DNA from: Saprospiraceae bacterium
Lineage (GTDB): Bacteria; Bacteroidota; Bacteroidia; Chitinophagales; Saprospiraceae
Length of the DNA stretch: 64,000 nt
NCBI GenBank assembly: GCA_020627785.1
Contig: JAHDGF010000020.1
Coordinates: forward strand, 1-64,000
Direction: 5' to 3'
How positions within the stretch are numbered: position 1 is the first letter of the stretch; each line of letters opens with the position of its first letter. Below, piece by piece: positions 1-8,700 of this stretch. A model generated the notes under the pieces. The model was not told the DNA's origin and did no database searches. It worked only from the letters and a program-made list of their open reading frames with translations. A program made the translations under genes and the position numbers.

Positions 1-132
1 ATTTGACATCTTTTACTATTCAAATTTTTGGTTAGCGTGGGGAGGCTGGGGAATTGCTGATAACGGACTCTGAGCTATGCGAGCGTAGTGATTCAGATAT
101 GGCATTATGCTCAATTGTGATACTGCGTTTTA
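1..132. other. window edge, no gene recognised
   Basis: I see no convincing gene in this edge stretch. A short plus-strand reading frame beginning near 54 runs back into the antisense of the next gene and has no recognisable content, so I treat it as spurious. No hairpin followed by a T-run is visible for the minus-strand gene that ends at 133. Confidence 0.5.
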
Positions 133-1038
133 TTATTCTAAGCTCTCAGTCATTAATAAATATTTATCCGATTCAAGTGATACTAAAACATTTCGAAAGG
201 CAACTTCTGATAAATCATTCGAAGGGTCATGATAGTTCTTAAATTGAGTAACAAGATCCATATATCGATCATTTAATAGTTTAAAACTTTGCAAGAACTC
301 AACATTATTCATAATTAAATCGAATTTGTTTGGGTGATTTGTTTCAGCGTAGATTAAGTAAGTAAGAATCCAGTATTTGAACTCAAAATACGGAATTACG
401 GAATTGTTTGAGTATATCTTTGCTTTTGTGGGAATGTCAATTTGGTTTAATGATTCTCCAATTTCTAGCATCGTTTTTGATCCTTGATAATATGCAGCAA
501 ATTCTTCAAGAAGACCATAAACACCCTTCACTTGTATGTTGTTAGAGGATTCAACGTAAGTGTTAAACCTTAGGGTCTTGTTTTCATTTGGGATTCCATC
601 TACGATGTCAATTGTAGGAAAGGTTTCAGTAATTGGCACAACCCACGATTGTTCGCAATCCACAAGTATAAATGATTCCATGTTTAGTTCGTTAACTTGG
701 TCACTTATCGAATGCATGGATTCATGGATTAAAAAAGAAGAAGCTACCGTTGAATCAAGAAGAGGATTATTATAAACATGCATCATCCATCCTTCGGAGT
801 CTACTAACTCTCCATCTACTAAAAATTCATGGGGACAATCATTTAAGAAGATACTCATTACACAGGTGCCTGATGAGCTGTTATTTGACAAAAAGTGCAT
901 CGTCTCATTATTGCAAAGATGACTGCAGTTACTGTTTACAAGTTCTATGCAGCTGTTTTTATTGATTTCTTCTTTTTGACATCTTGTAAACATCAATCCT
1001 ATTATGATGATGCAGCTTAAAAATTTCCAGTTTCTCAT
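133..1038 (-). CDS. lipoprotein with HExxH motif, putative zinc metallopeptidase
   Basis: A 301-residue protein that begins with a lipoprotein signal: a hydrophobic stretch (residues 6-18) ends in a lipobox-like LMFTRC with the acceptor Cys at 20. It should therefore be anchored in the envelope. Residues 105-109 read HESMH, a match to the HExxH zinc-binding signature. About 70 residues later GLLEEFAAYY (Glu178/179) looks like the glutamate-bearing helix (NEGxAxY type) that gives the third zinc ligand in gluzincins. Five cysteines before residue 70 could form disulfides. I do not recognise the family. The gene stands alone, divergent from the protease gene at 1144, and shares a 105-base upstream region with it. 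The peptidase call is inference from the motif and the spacing. Confidence 0.55.
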   Translation of the reverse strand: MRNWKFLSCIIIIGLMFTRCQKEEINKNSCIELVNSNCSHLCNNETMHFLSNNSSSGTCVMSIFLNDCPHEFLVDGELVDSEGWMMHVYNNPLLDSTVASSFLIHESMHSISDQVNELNMESFILVDCEQSWVVPITETFPTIDIVDGIPNENKTLRFNTYVESSNNIQVKGVYGLLEEFAAYYQGSKTMLEIGESLNQIDIPTKAKIYSNNSVIPYFEFKYWILTYLIYAETNHPNKFDLIMNNVEFLQSFKLLNDRYMDLVTQFKNYHDPSNDLSEVAFRNVLVSLESDKYLLMTESLE

Positions 1039-1143
1039 ATAACTTTTTTTAATCCAGTATAACTACAATATATAAATATTAAAACTTATCCGAATACCAA
1101 GAGTTATATAATAGCAAGTAGTATTACTCATTAGTAAAGTCAA

Positions 1144-1884
1144 ATGTTTAAAGATTCTATCCAAAAAATAAAGCATTCCATCTTCCCATTATTCTTTTAT
1201 GGTCAGAACGGTCCGCAAAGTGCCTTCGGTGTTCTAGGGACTGGATTCTTTATTGATGATCAAGGACATTTCTTAACCGCAGAGCATGTAATCAAAGCAA
1301 AGCAGCCAGGACAGCATTTCGGTTATGCTGGGAATGTACCCTTGGTAAAAATCAAGGAAGCTGGATTTAAACCAGTGGAGATTATCGCACTTGATGCTTC
1401 AAAAGATCTTGCTCTAGGCAAAATTGAGTCTGGAGCCCTGCCGCCTTTGAAGCTTGCGAAAGAGGATGCAGTGGTCGGAGAATCCATCGGACTTTGTGGT
1501 TATCCCATGCCAATGATAAAGCCATCACAGTCCATGAAGAAAGTTGGAGATCAGGCGCGGATGAGATTGAATCTAGATGTTACCTCAGTGCGTCAATATT
1601 GGCAGCCAACCATTAAGATGGATAGTATAAAAAAAGGCTTGCTTTACAACAAGACCTTTCGATCTTTCATCACGCAGCATAGTGCCTTGCCAGGAATGAG
1701 TGGGGGACCTGTATTTAATTTAAATGCTGAAGTGGTCGGAGTTACTTCAGCTAATTGGACGCGAAAGGTGCAGCGCTCTAGTCAGCTACATACCAATGTT
1801 GAAAATGGAATTGCGGTTGATTTAAGAGAAATCAATGAATTCTTAGACACACATCTACATGGAAATCCTTGGGCTGAAGTTTAA
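1144..1884 (+). CDS. trypsin-like serine protease (HtrA-like fold)
   Basis: A 246-residue chymotrypsin-fold protease of the trypsin-2 / HtrA type. The catalytic triad is readable: His48 in LTAEHV, Asp88 in DASKDLAL and Ser186 in LPGMSGGPVF. There is no PDZ domain after the protease domain and no clear signal peptide, so it is shorter than a DegP/HtrA protein and may act in the cytoplasm or depend on an unrecognised export signal. The substrate cannot be read. Its stop codon overlaps, tail to tail, the stop of the minus-strand S4 gene that ends at 1881, so the two transcripts must converge with no room for a terminator between them. Confidence 0.8.
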   Translation: MFKDSIQKIKHSIFPLFFYGQNGPQSAFGVLGTGFFIDDQGHFLTAEHVIKAKQPGQHFGYAGNVPLVKIKEAGFKPVEIIALDASKDLALGKIESGALPPLKLAKEDAVVGESIGLCGYPMPMIKPSQSMKKVGDQARMRLNLDVTSVRQYWQPTIKMDSIKKGLLYNKTFRSFITQHSALPGMSGGPVFNLNAEVVGVTSANWTRKVQRSSQLHTNVENGIAVDLREINEFLDTHLHGNPWAEV

Positions 1885-2096
1885 AGCACGGTAATTTTTG
1901 TTCCGTCAAATTCAACGATGAATCCTGGGTATAGTTTATTGCGGACACGTAATTCAGTTTCACCATTTACGACGATTTCTCCATTCTGAATTCGGATTTT
2001 TGCCTCTCCTCCTGAATTAACCAGATCTAGTACCTTGAGCAAATTATTAAGTTGGATGTACTCTTGATTTACCAGTGTAAATTCTTTTTCCTGCAT
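1881..2096 (-). CDS. S4-domain RNA-binding protein (YbcJ-like)
   Basis: A 71-residue protein that is almost entirely one S4 RNA-binding domain. The segment IQLNNLLKVLDLVNSGGEAK is the first helix-turn-helix, followed by the IQNGEIVVNGE strand-turn and VRNKLYPG typical of the YbcJ/YaaA group. It probably binds structured RNA such as rRNA or tRNA in the cytoplasm; the target is unknown. It lies 27 bases downstream of the M28 peptidase gene on the same strand, so it could be the last gene of the redoxin / M28 / S4 run. The 3' end overlaps the protease stop by four bases. Confidence 0.82.
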   Translation of the reverse strand: MQEKEFTLVNQEYIQLNNLLKVLDLVNSGGEAKIRIQNGEIVVNGETELRVRNKLYPGFIVEFDGTKITVL

Positions 2097-2123
2097 GTTT
2101 ATGTAATCCGAATGTTTGCTTGA

Positions 2124-3485
2124 TTAGTTCCTTCGCGGAATTAAAGTTTTTGGATAGGTCACTAGACTTTCGTTTCCGTACTTATCAACTGCTGAAACTC
2201 CAAAAAGAAAATTATCAATCACAATGTTCTTTAAAGTCACTTCCGTTTCTTTCCCTACCCATCTCGAGTATTCCCATTGAGGTGAGGTTGTATTTCTCCA
2301 ATGTACTTTATAGCCCATAAGATTTGGGTCATCCACTGGATCCCATCTAAGTTTTGTTGATGGCTTGACGGCACCACCGATCATCACGAGTTCAGGTGCT
2401 TTGGGAGACCAAGCAATTCCAGCTAAGCAGATGGCATTCACAGCCGTTAATTGTGCCGCATAATCAAAGTTAACACCTTCAATTACATCGCCATATGCAA
2501 TGCCATCTTCCACTCGAATGTCCTGATGTTGCATGTCGTAATTCTCGTGCGTTTCCATTATTCTAATGCCTGGAAAACCTTGATCGTTAAATGGACGATG
2601 ATGTCCGCCTCTTCCGAAACGATCCAATCGATAAATCATGATGGCGTCAAGGTTTGTCATGTAGGTGTCTGTCATGCGATCAACATAACGGGCCAACTGT
2701 CTTGAGGGTCCATCTACCTCTCCACCATAAAATCGATTCCAGATTAATTCTTGTTCGTTAGGATTGGGTGGGATGGGTTCGGAGAAAACTCTAAAGGTGC
2801 TATTATCAATGACACCATCGATGCCTTTGATGTTTCCGATCATGTCATTGTTTAAAACGCCGACGATTTCCCAGCCTGCTTCTTTGGCATCCGCTGCTAA
2901 AAATTTTCCGCCAAACAATCCTTGTTCTTCGCCTGATAGACCAGCAAAGATGATACTGGTAGGGAAGTCATAATTGCTCAAGACTCTTGCTGCTTCAATG
3001 ACGCCTGCCATGCCCGATGCGTTATCATTGGCTCCAGGGCTATCGGAAGTTCCGTCAAGCGGATCACTGACTCTAGAGTCTATATCGCCAGACATGATTA
3101 CATAGCGATCTGGGTAAACTGTTCCTCTTTTGATGGCAAGTACATTGACGATCCATGTGTCCTCAGGAATTCTTCTTGATTCTCCAGTTTTGGCCAATCC
3201 TTTATGGAAGCTGACCTCTAGGCATCCACCGCAATCTTTTGAGATGGATTCCATTTCTTCCTTGATCCAGCGTCTTGCCGCACCGATTCCTCTGGTAGCA
3301 GAAACGGTATCTGAAAGCGTATGTCGTGTTCCGAAGGAAACCAATTTCTCTATGTCCTTTTGAATTCTATCTGCAGAAATAGATTCGATGATGTCATACA
3401 TTCTTAAATCTACAGAAGGTGCAACTTCTTGTTGCGCTTGAAGCAAATATGGTAAACCGATGAAGAAGAATAGTAAATTTTTCAT
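2124..3485 (-). CDS. secreted M28 family zinc peptidase with C-terminal Fn3-like domain
   Basis: A 453-residue peptidase with an N-terminal signal peptide (residues 1-18, ending LLQAQ). The M28 aminopeptidase core shows the bridging Asp154 in PGANDNASG, the catalytic Glu pair 186/187 in SGEEQG, Asp214 in NNDMIG and the late His in RGGHHRPFND. The first metal ligand, normally His in GxHxD, reads MSGDIDS, so Asp134 takes the His place. About 90 C-terminal residues (from APELVMIGG) look like a fibronectin type III domain. It probably trims N-terminal residues from peptides in the periplasm or outside the cell. Its start codon overlaps the stop of the upstream redoxin gene by one base (TAATG), which suggests translational coupling. 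Confidence 0.85.
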   Translation of the reverse strand: MKNLLFFFIGLPYLLQAQQEVAPSVDLRMYDIIESISADRIQKDIEKLVSFGTRHTLSDTVSATRGIGAARRWIKEEMESISKDCGGCLEVSFHKGLAKTGESRRIPEDTWIVNVLAIKRGTVYPDRYVIMSGDIDSRVSDPLDGTSDSPGANDNASGMAGVIEAARVLSNYDFPTSIIFAGLSGEEQGLFGGKFLAADAKEAGWEIVGVLNNDMIGNIKGIDGVIDNSTFRVFSEPIPPNPNEQELIWNRFYGGEVDGPSRQLARYVDRMTDTYMTNLDAIMIYRLDRFGRGGHHRPFNDQGFPGIRIMETHENYDMQHQDIRVEDGIAYGDVIEGVNFDYAAQLTAVNAICLAGIAWSPKAPELVMIGGAVKPSTKLRWDPVDDPNLMGYKVHWRNTTSPQWEYSRWVGKETEVTLKNIVIDNFLFGVSAVDKYGNESLVTYPKTLIPRRN

Positions 3486-4102
3486 TAGAGCGTTTTTAAA
3501 ACGGCAAGTAAAGTGTTGGCTTGAAGTCGGGTAGAATGATTTGGGTTAACGTAATGGAATTGTACGACGCCATCTTTGATTACGTAGACAGCAGGTACAG
3601 GCAATAGGTGATGATCTTCACCACTCCAAGCTTCTAAATCTATTTCATACTTTTCTTTGTATTTGACGAAAGTCTCATCATCTACCTTCCAATTTAATCC
3701 AAAGGCTGAAATTACATTTGCGGAAGCGTCAGAATACAAGTCATAATCCAATTCTTCTTTGGCTGCCGTTTTCTCCATCTCAGAAAACTTATCAGGGCTA
3801 ATGGCCATCAAGTTCCATCCCAATTCATCAATCTCTTGTCTGATCTCTCGCAGTCCAGATAATTGCTTAGTGCAATATCCACACCAGCCACCTCGATAAA
3901 AAATAAGTACCGTAGGCTGCTCTGAAATTAGTTGGGTAAAATCAATGGATGCTCCCTCTAAATCGGTAAGAGCCAAAGATTCCGGCAGTTCTGATCCCAC
4001 TTTCAATGGGCAGATATCATATCTATCTTGACCAGAAATCATTTCTGTGAAAAGTAGACTGAGGATTAAAATTATGCTTAAAGACTTTATGTTTATATTC
4101 AT
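3485..4102 (-). CDS. secreted AhpC/TSA-type redoxin (peroxiredoxin-like)
   Basis: A 205-residue thioredoxin-fold protein with a signal peptide (about residues 1-24). The active-site region is FYRGGWCGYCTKQL, a CxxC pair embedded in the peroxiredoxin-like FYRGxWCPYC pattern, so it fits the AhpC/TSA redoxin family that reduces peroxides or disulfides. The exported location suggests a role in envelope thiol chemistry. It is the first gene of a minus-strand pair coupled to the M28 peptidase, and its start lies only 12 bases from the oppositely directed DUF1080 gene, so both promoters must overlap the neighbouring coding sequences. Confidence 0.82.
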   Translation of the reverse strand: MNINIKSLSIILILSLLFTEMISGQDRYDICPLKVGSELPESLALTDLEGASIDFTQLISEQPTVLIFYRGGWCGYCTKQLSGLREIRQEIDELGWNLMAISPDKFSEMEKTAAKEELDYDLYSDASANVISAFGLNWKVDDETFVKYKEKYEIDLEAWSGEDHHLLPVPAVYVIKDGVVQFHYVNPNHSTRLQANTLLAVLKTL

Positions 4103-4114
4103 AATTTAAATGTA

Positions 4115-4864
4115 ATGAAACGATTGAATATGAAAGGCCTAAAACAACTGCTTATCCTGACATTATGCGTACTTCCTCTAATTTTTAACGCTCAGATCAC
4201 CAAACCAGAGGTCACAGAGGTGTGGGATCCTGAGCCCCGCACCGTGAACACGATGAACGATATTCCAGAGGACGCTATTATTTTATTTAATGGGGAAGAT
4301 TTAAATGCTTGGCAGGGGAGATGGGATAAGGAAGTAGCACAATGGAAAGTGGAGGATGGAGCAATGACTGTGGTAAAAGGTACGGGTGATATTATGACAA
4401 AAGATAATTTTGGATCATGTCAGTTGCACGTGGAGTGGAGAACACCTGCAGAGGTCGTCAATGAAGGGCAGTTGAGGGGCAATAGTGGTGTGTTTTTGCA
4501 AAGTAGATATGAAGTCCAAGTTTTAGATAGTTATATGAATCGGACCTATAGTAATGGGCAAGCTGGAAGTATTTATAAACAACATTTACCATTGGTAAAT
4601 GCTTGTCGTCCTCCGGGGGAATGGCAGAGCTATGATATCATTTTTACTGCGCCAGTTTTTAATCAAGACTCCATGAAAATTGTTCCAGCATATATGACCG
4701 TCATTCAGAATGGAGTAGTGATTCAGAATCATGTGGAGATTTATGGAACGACGGAATATATTGGCATGCCTAAAAATCCAATGCATGGTCCTTCTCCTAT
4801 CGTTTTACAAGATCATGGAGATCCTGTTAGTTATAGAAACATTTGGATTAGAAAGTTGGACTAG
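4115..4864 (+). CDS. secreted DUF1080 (3-keto-disaccharide hydrolase family) protein
   Basis: A 249-residue protein with a signal peptide (hydrophobic stretch about residues 9-25, cleavage near FNAQ). The remainder matches the DUF1080 family (now called 3-keto-disaccharide hydrolase, a concanavalin-like beta sandwich): IILFNGEDLNAWQG near the start, then WKVEDGAMTV, GNSGVFLQSRYEVQVLDSY and a terminal YRNIWIRKL strand. Members act on 3-keto glycosides made from sugars; the substrate here is not readable. A second ATG lies five codons in (MKGLKQ) and would give a more typical signal peptide. Its stop overlaps the stop of the minus-strand gene at 4861 by four bases. Confidence 0.85.
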   Translation: MKRLNMKGLKQLLILTLCVLPLIFNAQITKPEVTEVWDPEPRTVNTMNDIPEDAIILFNGEDLNAWQGRWDKEVAQWKVEDGAMTVVKGTGDIMTKDNFGSCQLHVEWRTPAEVVNEGQLRGNSGVFLQSRYEVQVLDSYMNRTYSNGQAGSIYKQHLPLVNACRPPGEWQSYDIIFTAPVFNQDSMKIVPAYMTVIQNGVVIQNHVEIYGTTEYIGMPKNPMHGPSPIVLQDHGDPVSYRNIWIRKLD

Positions 4865-5511
4865 CTTACTCGTTTTAAGATGGCTTGAATGAGTGGTTTA
4901 TTTTTAACCAGCTTTTCTCCAGTCGTTGTGGCTGTTTTAATGTTTCTTAAATTTGGCCAACTAAATTTGCCTTGAGCTAATGAATAGGTCCAAGTTAAAT
5001 CGATGATGTTAAACATGAGATTTAGAATTTCGAAAGCTCCTGTTTTCTTTAAATCGAATCCAAGTTTCTCAGCGGTACGATCACTAAAGAAGTAGGAGCT
5101 CCCACGGACTTCAACAGTAGGAGGAAGTTCTTTATTTTCAATTTTCTCAATAACCTTTAGAAGTGCTTCCATGTAGTAACTGAGAATCTTTTTGCGCCAG
5201 GGTAGTCCCGGCTGCGTATTTCGCATGAGCATCATATAATCAAACGAAGTACCATTGTGTAAATCATACTTTTTGTCAGAAGCACCAAAGACAAGCACCA
5301 TAGGCGTTAAGTATTTGTAAACTCCTGTGAGCTTCATGATCGGCGTAATGGCAAATTGCCCAATAGGTATGACTAACAAAAATAATGGGAAATAAAGAAA
5401 TGATTTATCCAATAAATCACTCCAAGTTCCAATGATAATTATAGCTAATCCTGCGAGAAGTATGGCCAAAAGCCATTGAACTATTATAGGCAACTGATAG
5501 TACGAGTTCAC
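4861..5511 (-). CDS. unknown membrane protein with two N-terminal TM segments
   Basis: A 216-residue protein I do not recognise. Two hydrophobic segments (about residues 10-28 and 37-58) should place it in the inner membrane, leaving a soluble region of about 150 residues with KKYDLHNGTSFDYMML and RGSSYFFSDRTAEKLGF as its most distinctive parts. The start used is GTG, since no in-frame ATG lies before the membrane segments. It ends convergent with the DUF1080 gene, the stop codons overlapping by four bases. Nothing in the context points to a function. Confidence 0.7.
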   Translation of the reverse strand: MNSYYQLPIIVQWLLAILLAGLAIIIIGTWSDLLDKSFLYFPLFLLVIPIGQFAITPIMKLTGVYKYLTPMVLVFGASDKKYDLHNGTSFDYMMLMRNTQPGLPWRKKILSYYMEALLKVIEKIENKELPPTVEVRGSSYFFSDRTAEKLGFDLKKTGAFEILNLMFNIIDLTWTYSLAQGKFSWPNLRNIKTATTTGEKLVKNKPLIQAILKRVS

Positions 5512-5701
5512 GAATAGATGATCTTAGGTTTTAGTTTAAGTTATGTATTTTTAATTCAAGAGAGGGGTTATTTCGATGAACGTGCGGATTTAATCGGTGA
5601 TTGACATAATTACAAAGCCGCTTATTATTTCAAAAAGCCGTTTTAGATATGACGCTGAAAAGAGTTTGTATTCCAATTTAAAAACTTAATTCCAACTTTC
5701 A

Positions 5702-8700
5702 ATGCTAAGGATAGGACTTACATTCATAGCCATTTTAATGGCGTTCCAAGGTTTCTCACAAACCGTCATTACGCAATCGTACCCAGAAATATTCGAACCT
5801 GATTATGAAAATGTTTATCCGCAGAAGGATGGCTCATTTTTATATTATAATGATTTGGAGCAAGCTATTATGGATTGTGATTCAGATTTTAATGATTGCA
5901 CGAGTTATCCGACGGAGTTTCGACTTTCTTATTATTTAGGTTTATTTAAATTAGAAAACGACGCCATTGGTTTTGAAGTTAGTAGCTTCTATTACATCTA
6001 TGATCCCTTAAAAGATGAATGGTTTAGAATCAGTAAATTTCGGTCAAATCTTGTGGACGGTGAGGTTTATACCACAGAGAATAATCAGCTTCTTAAATAC
6101 GATTTTGGAATCGGAGAATTTTCGATTGTCTTAGATGAGAATGTGCGTACGATAAGATCAAGTCCTAATCGTTATTTCCTCAGTTTGACAGCTGGTGGTC
6201 CAACCAAAGAATATGATAAGGATTGGAATTTTATAAAAGATACCCCAGGTTTATATTTTTCTTCGGATGATTCGGACATTGTGGCTTATGCTTTTGATGA
6301 TGCTTTTTGGTCATCTCCTGCACAGTATCCTTTAAATGTTTACGAACTTTATTTAAGCCTCGATGGAGGTGAAAATTTTGAACTGATAAAAACGCTAAAT
6401 GGGGATGAATTAACGGATGTATTTGTATTTAAAAATCATGTCTATTTTAGATATCTCTCCAATGCAATCATAACCCCATTTGAATCTACTCGACCAATAA
6501 ATCGATTTGGTCGAATCAACGTAAATACACTGGTTGAGGAAGAGGTTCTTTCCAATGGACTTGAACCACTTGTTCCAGTCGGCGAAGATCTTATGCAGCG
6601 TAGAAATAGTTCAATCCATAAATACGTCAATGGTTCATTTGATGAGATTGAAGTTATTAATCCAACTCCTCCAGATGAAATTAATTCCTTCGAGGTAACT
6701 AAAATTAGAACTAGCAAAGAAGGAGATTTGTATGCGAAATCGACAGAGCTTCTTTATAGATATGATAAGGGTAGTGATGATTGGATTGAATTATTAGATG
6801 GTAAATTGGTTATTGATTTTGATGTGAATGATTCAGGTGATATTTATTTTATTTCAGATGAGACCATTTTTAGATCTGTTGATGATGGATTGACTTATGA
6901 ATTTGTAAGTGATTACCTAGTCAATCCTGTAATGATTAAGTGGATAAGCGGTAATCAGTGGGTGGCGCGAGCCTTTAATAGTTATTATGAGCCTCCTTCA
7001 GACATTGGATTGTTCTGTTCAGATTGTTGGTCCCATTATCCACCGCTAGTATTTTCGACAGCTAATAATGGAGGTTTCTGGCAAGAACGATTTGTAGAAT
7101 ACATCCCTTGGTCATTTGAACAAACAGATATAGATTACTGGATAAATTCTGATCGATTTTATCAAGGAACTAATCAGTGGTATTTTTACTTTCTTGGGAA
7201 TAATTGTGTTTCTATATCTAATTCAATTTCATCTTACAGAGATATTGATGGAGCGGATGTTAATCCAAGACATTGGGGCGTAACGAAAAATGATAAGATA
7301 TTCACTTTTTCATCTGGTGGTGCTATAAACTATACAGAAAGTTTCAATGGAGGAAACTGGGTAGATTTTGATTTTGAGATTGAGGCTGTGGATGTAGGAC
7401 AAGGGGTAGAAGAAGAGTCTCTATTTGTCATTGGAAGTGAATTTGGAAAGAGACAATTATTCTATATGGAAAATATAGATGATGGTTTCAATAAGTTTCT
7501 TGTATTGGATCAAGATGAACTTTCGATTCCAATAAATGATTTAGAGGAGGTGCATGCAATGATAGATGATAAGGTCTATCTTATCCATTCGGATCAGACC
7601 ATTAGTAAAGTTGTAGAAGTAGAGCAAGCAGATAATTTAGTTTTTGGTAGTATCTTCTTAGATGAAAATTCCAATTGTGAAATTGAAAATGAAGAAATTG
7701 ACTTAAATGCAACGATTCATTTCAGAATGGGAAATCGACAATGGACGGTTGTAACCTCTGATGGTAGTTATGAGATATATTTGCCAAAAGGCACATTTGA
7801 CATAGAGATAAATGTTGATTCCTCCTTATGGTCCGCCTGTCCTTTCCCAAGTCAATTAACACTTGATAATGAAGAAATGCGAGAATTAAATATTGGTTTA
7901 GAAGCAAATAATTCTTGTGAAGCTTTGGAGTTAAGTCTTAGTTCGACCATGTTATTTTCTGATACTGGAGCCATCTATTTTCTTCACGCAAAAAACATAG
8001 GGAATGAGGCGACAGAAGAAGCCGTCATTGAATTATCCCTTGATTCACAGTTGGAATTGAATGACATCAATGGTAATTACACCATGATTAATCCGAATAC
8101 TTTTTCAATTGATTTACCAAGTTTATTGCCTGGAGAAAATGCAACTTATGAAATTCAAGTAGAGCTTCCTGTAGAAGATTCTGTTGGAAAGACCTATTGT
8201 ATATTTGCTAAAATATCGGGTGCTGTGGATTGTGATGGAAATCCAGTCGAACAGTCTCTGTGTCAAGAATCTATCAATCCTCAGTTAAACATCAGCCAAA
8301 GATCTATTTTTAATGAAGAGGGATTAACTGATGTATATTTTGAATTGGATGAATGGATAAATGTTAATCTTCAGTATAGCAACAGATTCAATCAGACTGC
8401 TGATGGTTTTACAATATCAGAGGAGATCTTTTTTCCGGTAGATATTTTCAGTGTTGAGCTAATAAGTTCAAGTCATCCAGTTGAAATGTTCATTGAACAA
8501 CCAGCAAATTTGATCTTCAAAAGTGAATCATCAATTCCAGGAATGTTAGAAGATTCAATAAGAAGTCAAGTCGTTTTAAACTATCGAATTAAAGCTGATG
8601 CAAATGCAGTAGAAAGAGATGAGTGGTTAAGTTCTGCAAACATCAATTTTGGTATCGGGAATATTAATTCTAATACTACAGAAGTTATATTCCGTGAAAA

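Noticed and set aside
54-242. 62-codon plus-strand frame at the left edge
   Set aside because: No motif, overlaps the antisense of the 133-1038 gene, composition unlike its neighbours.
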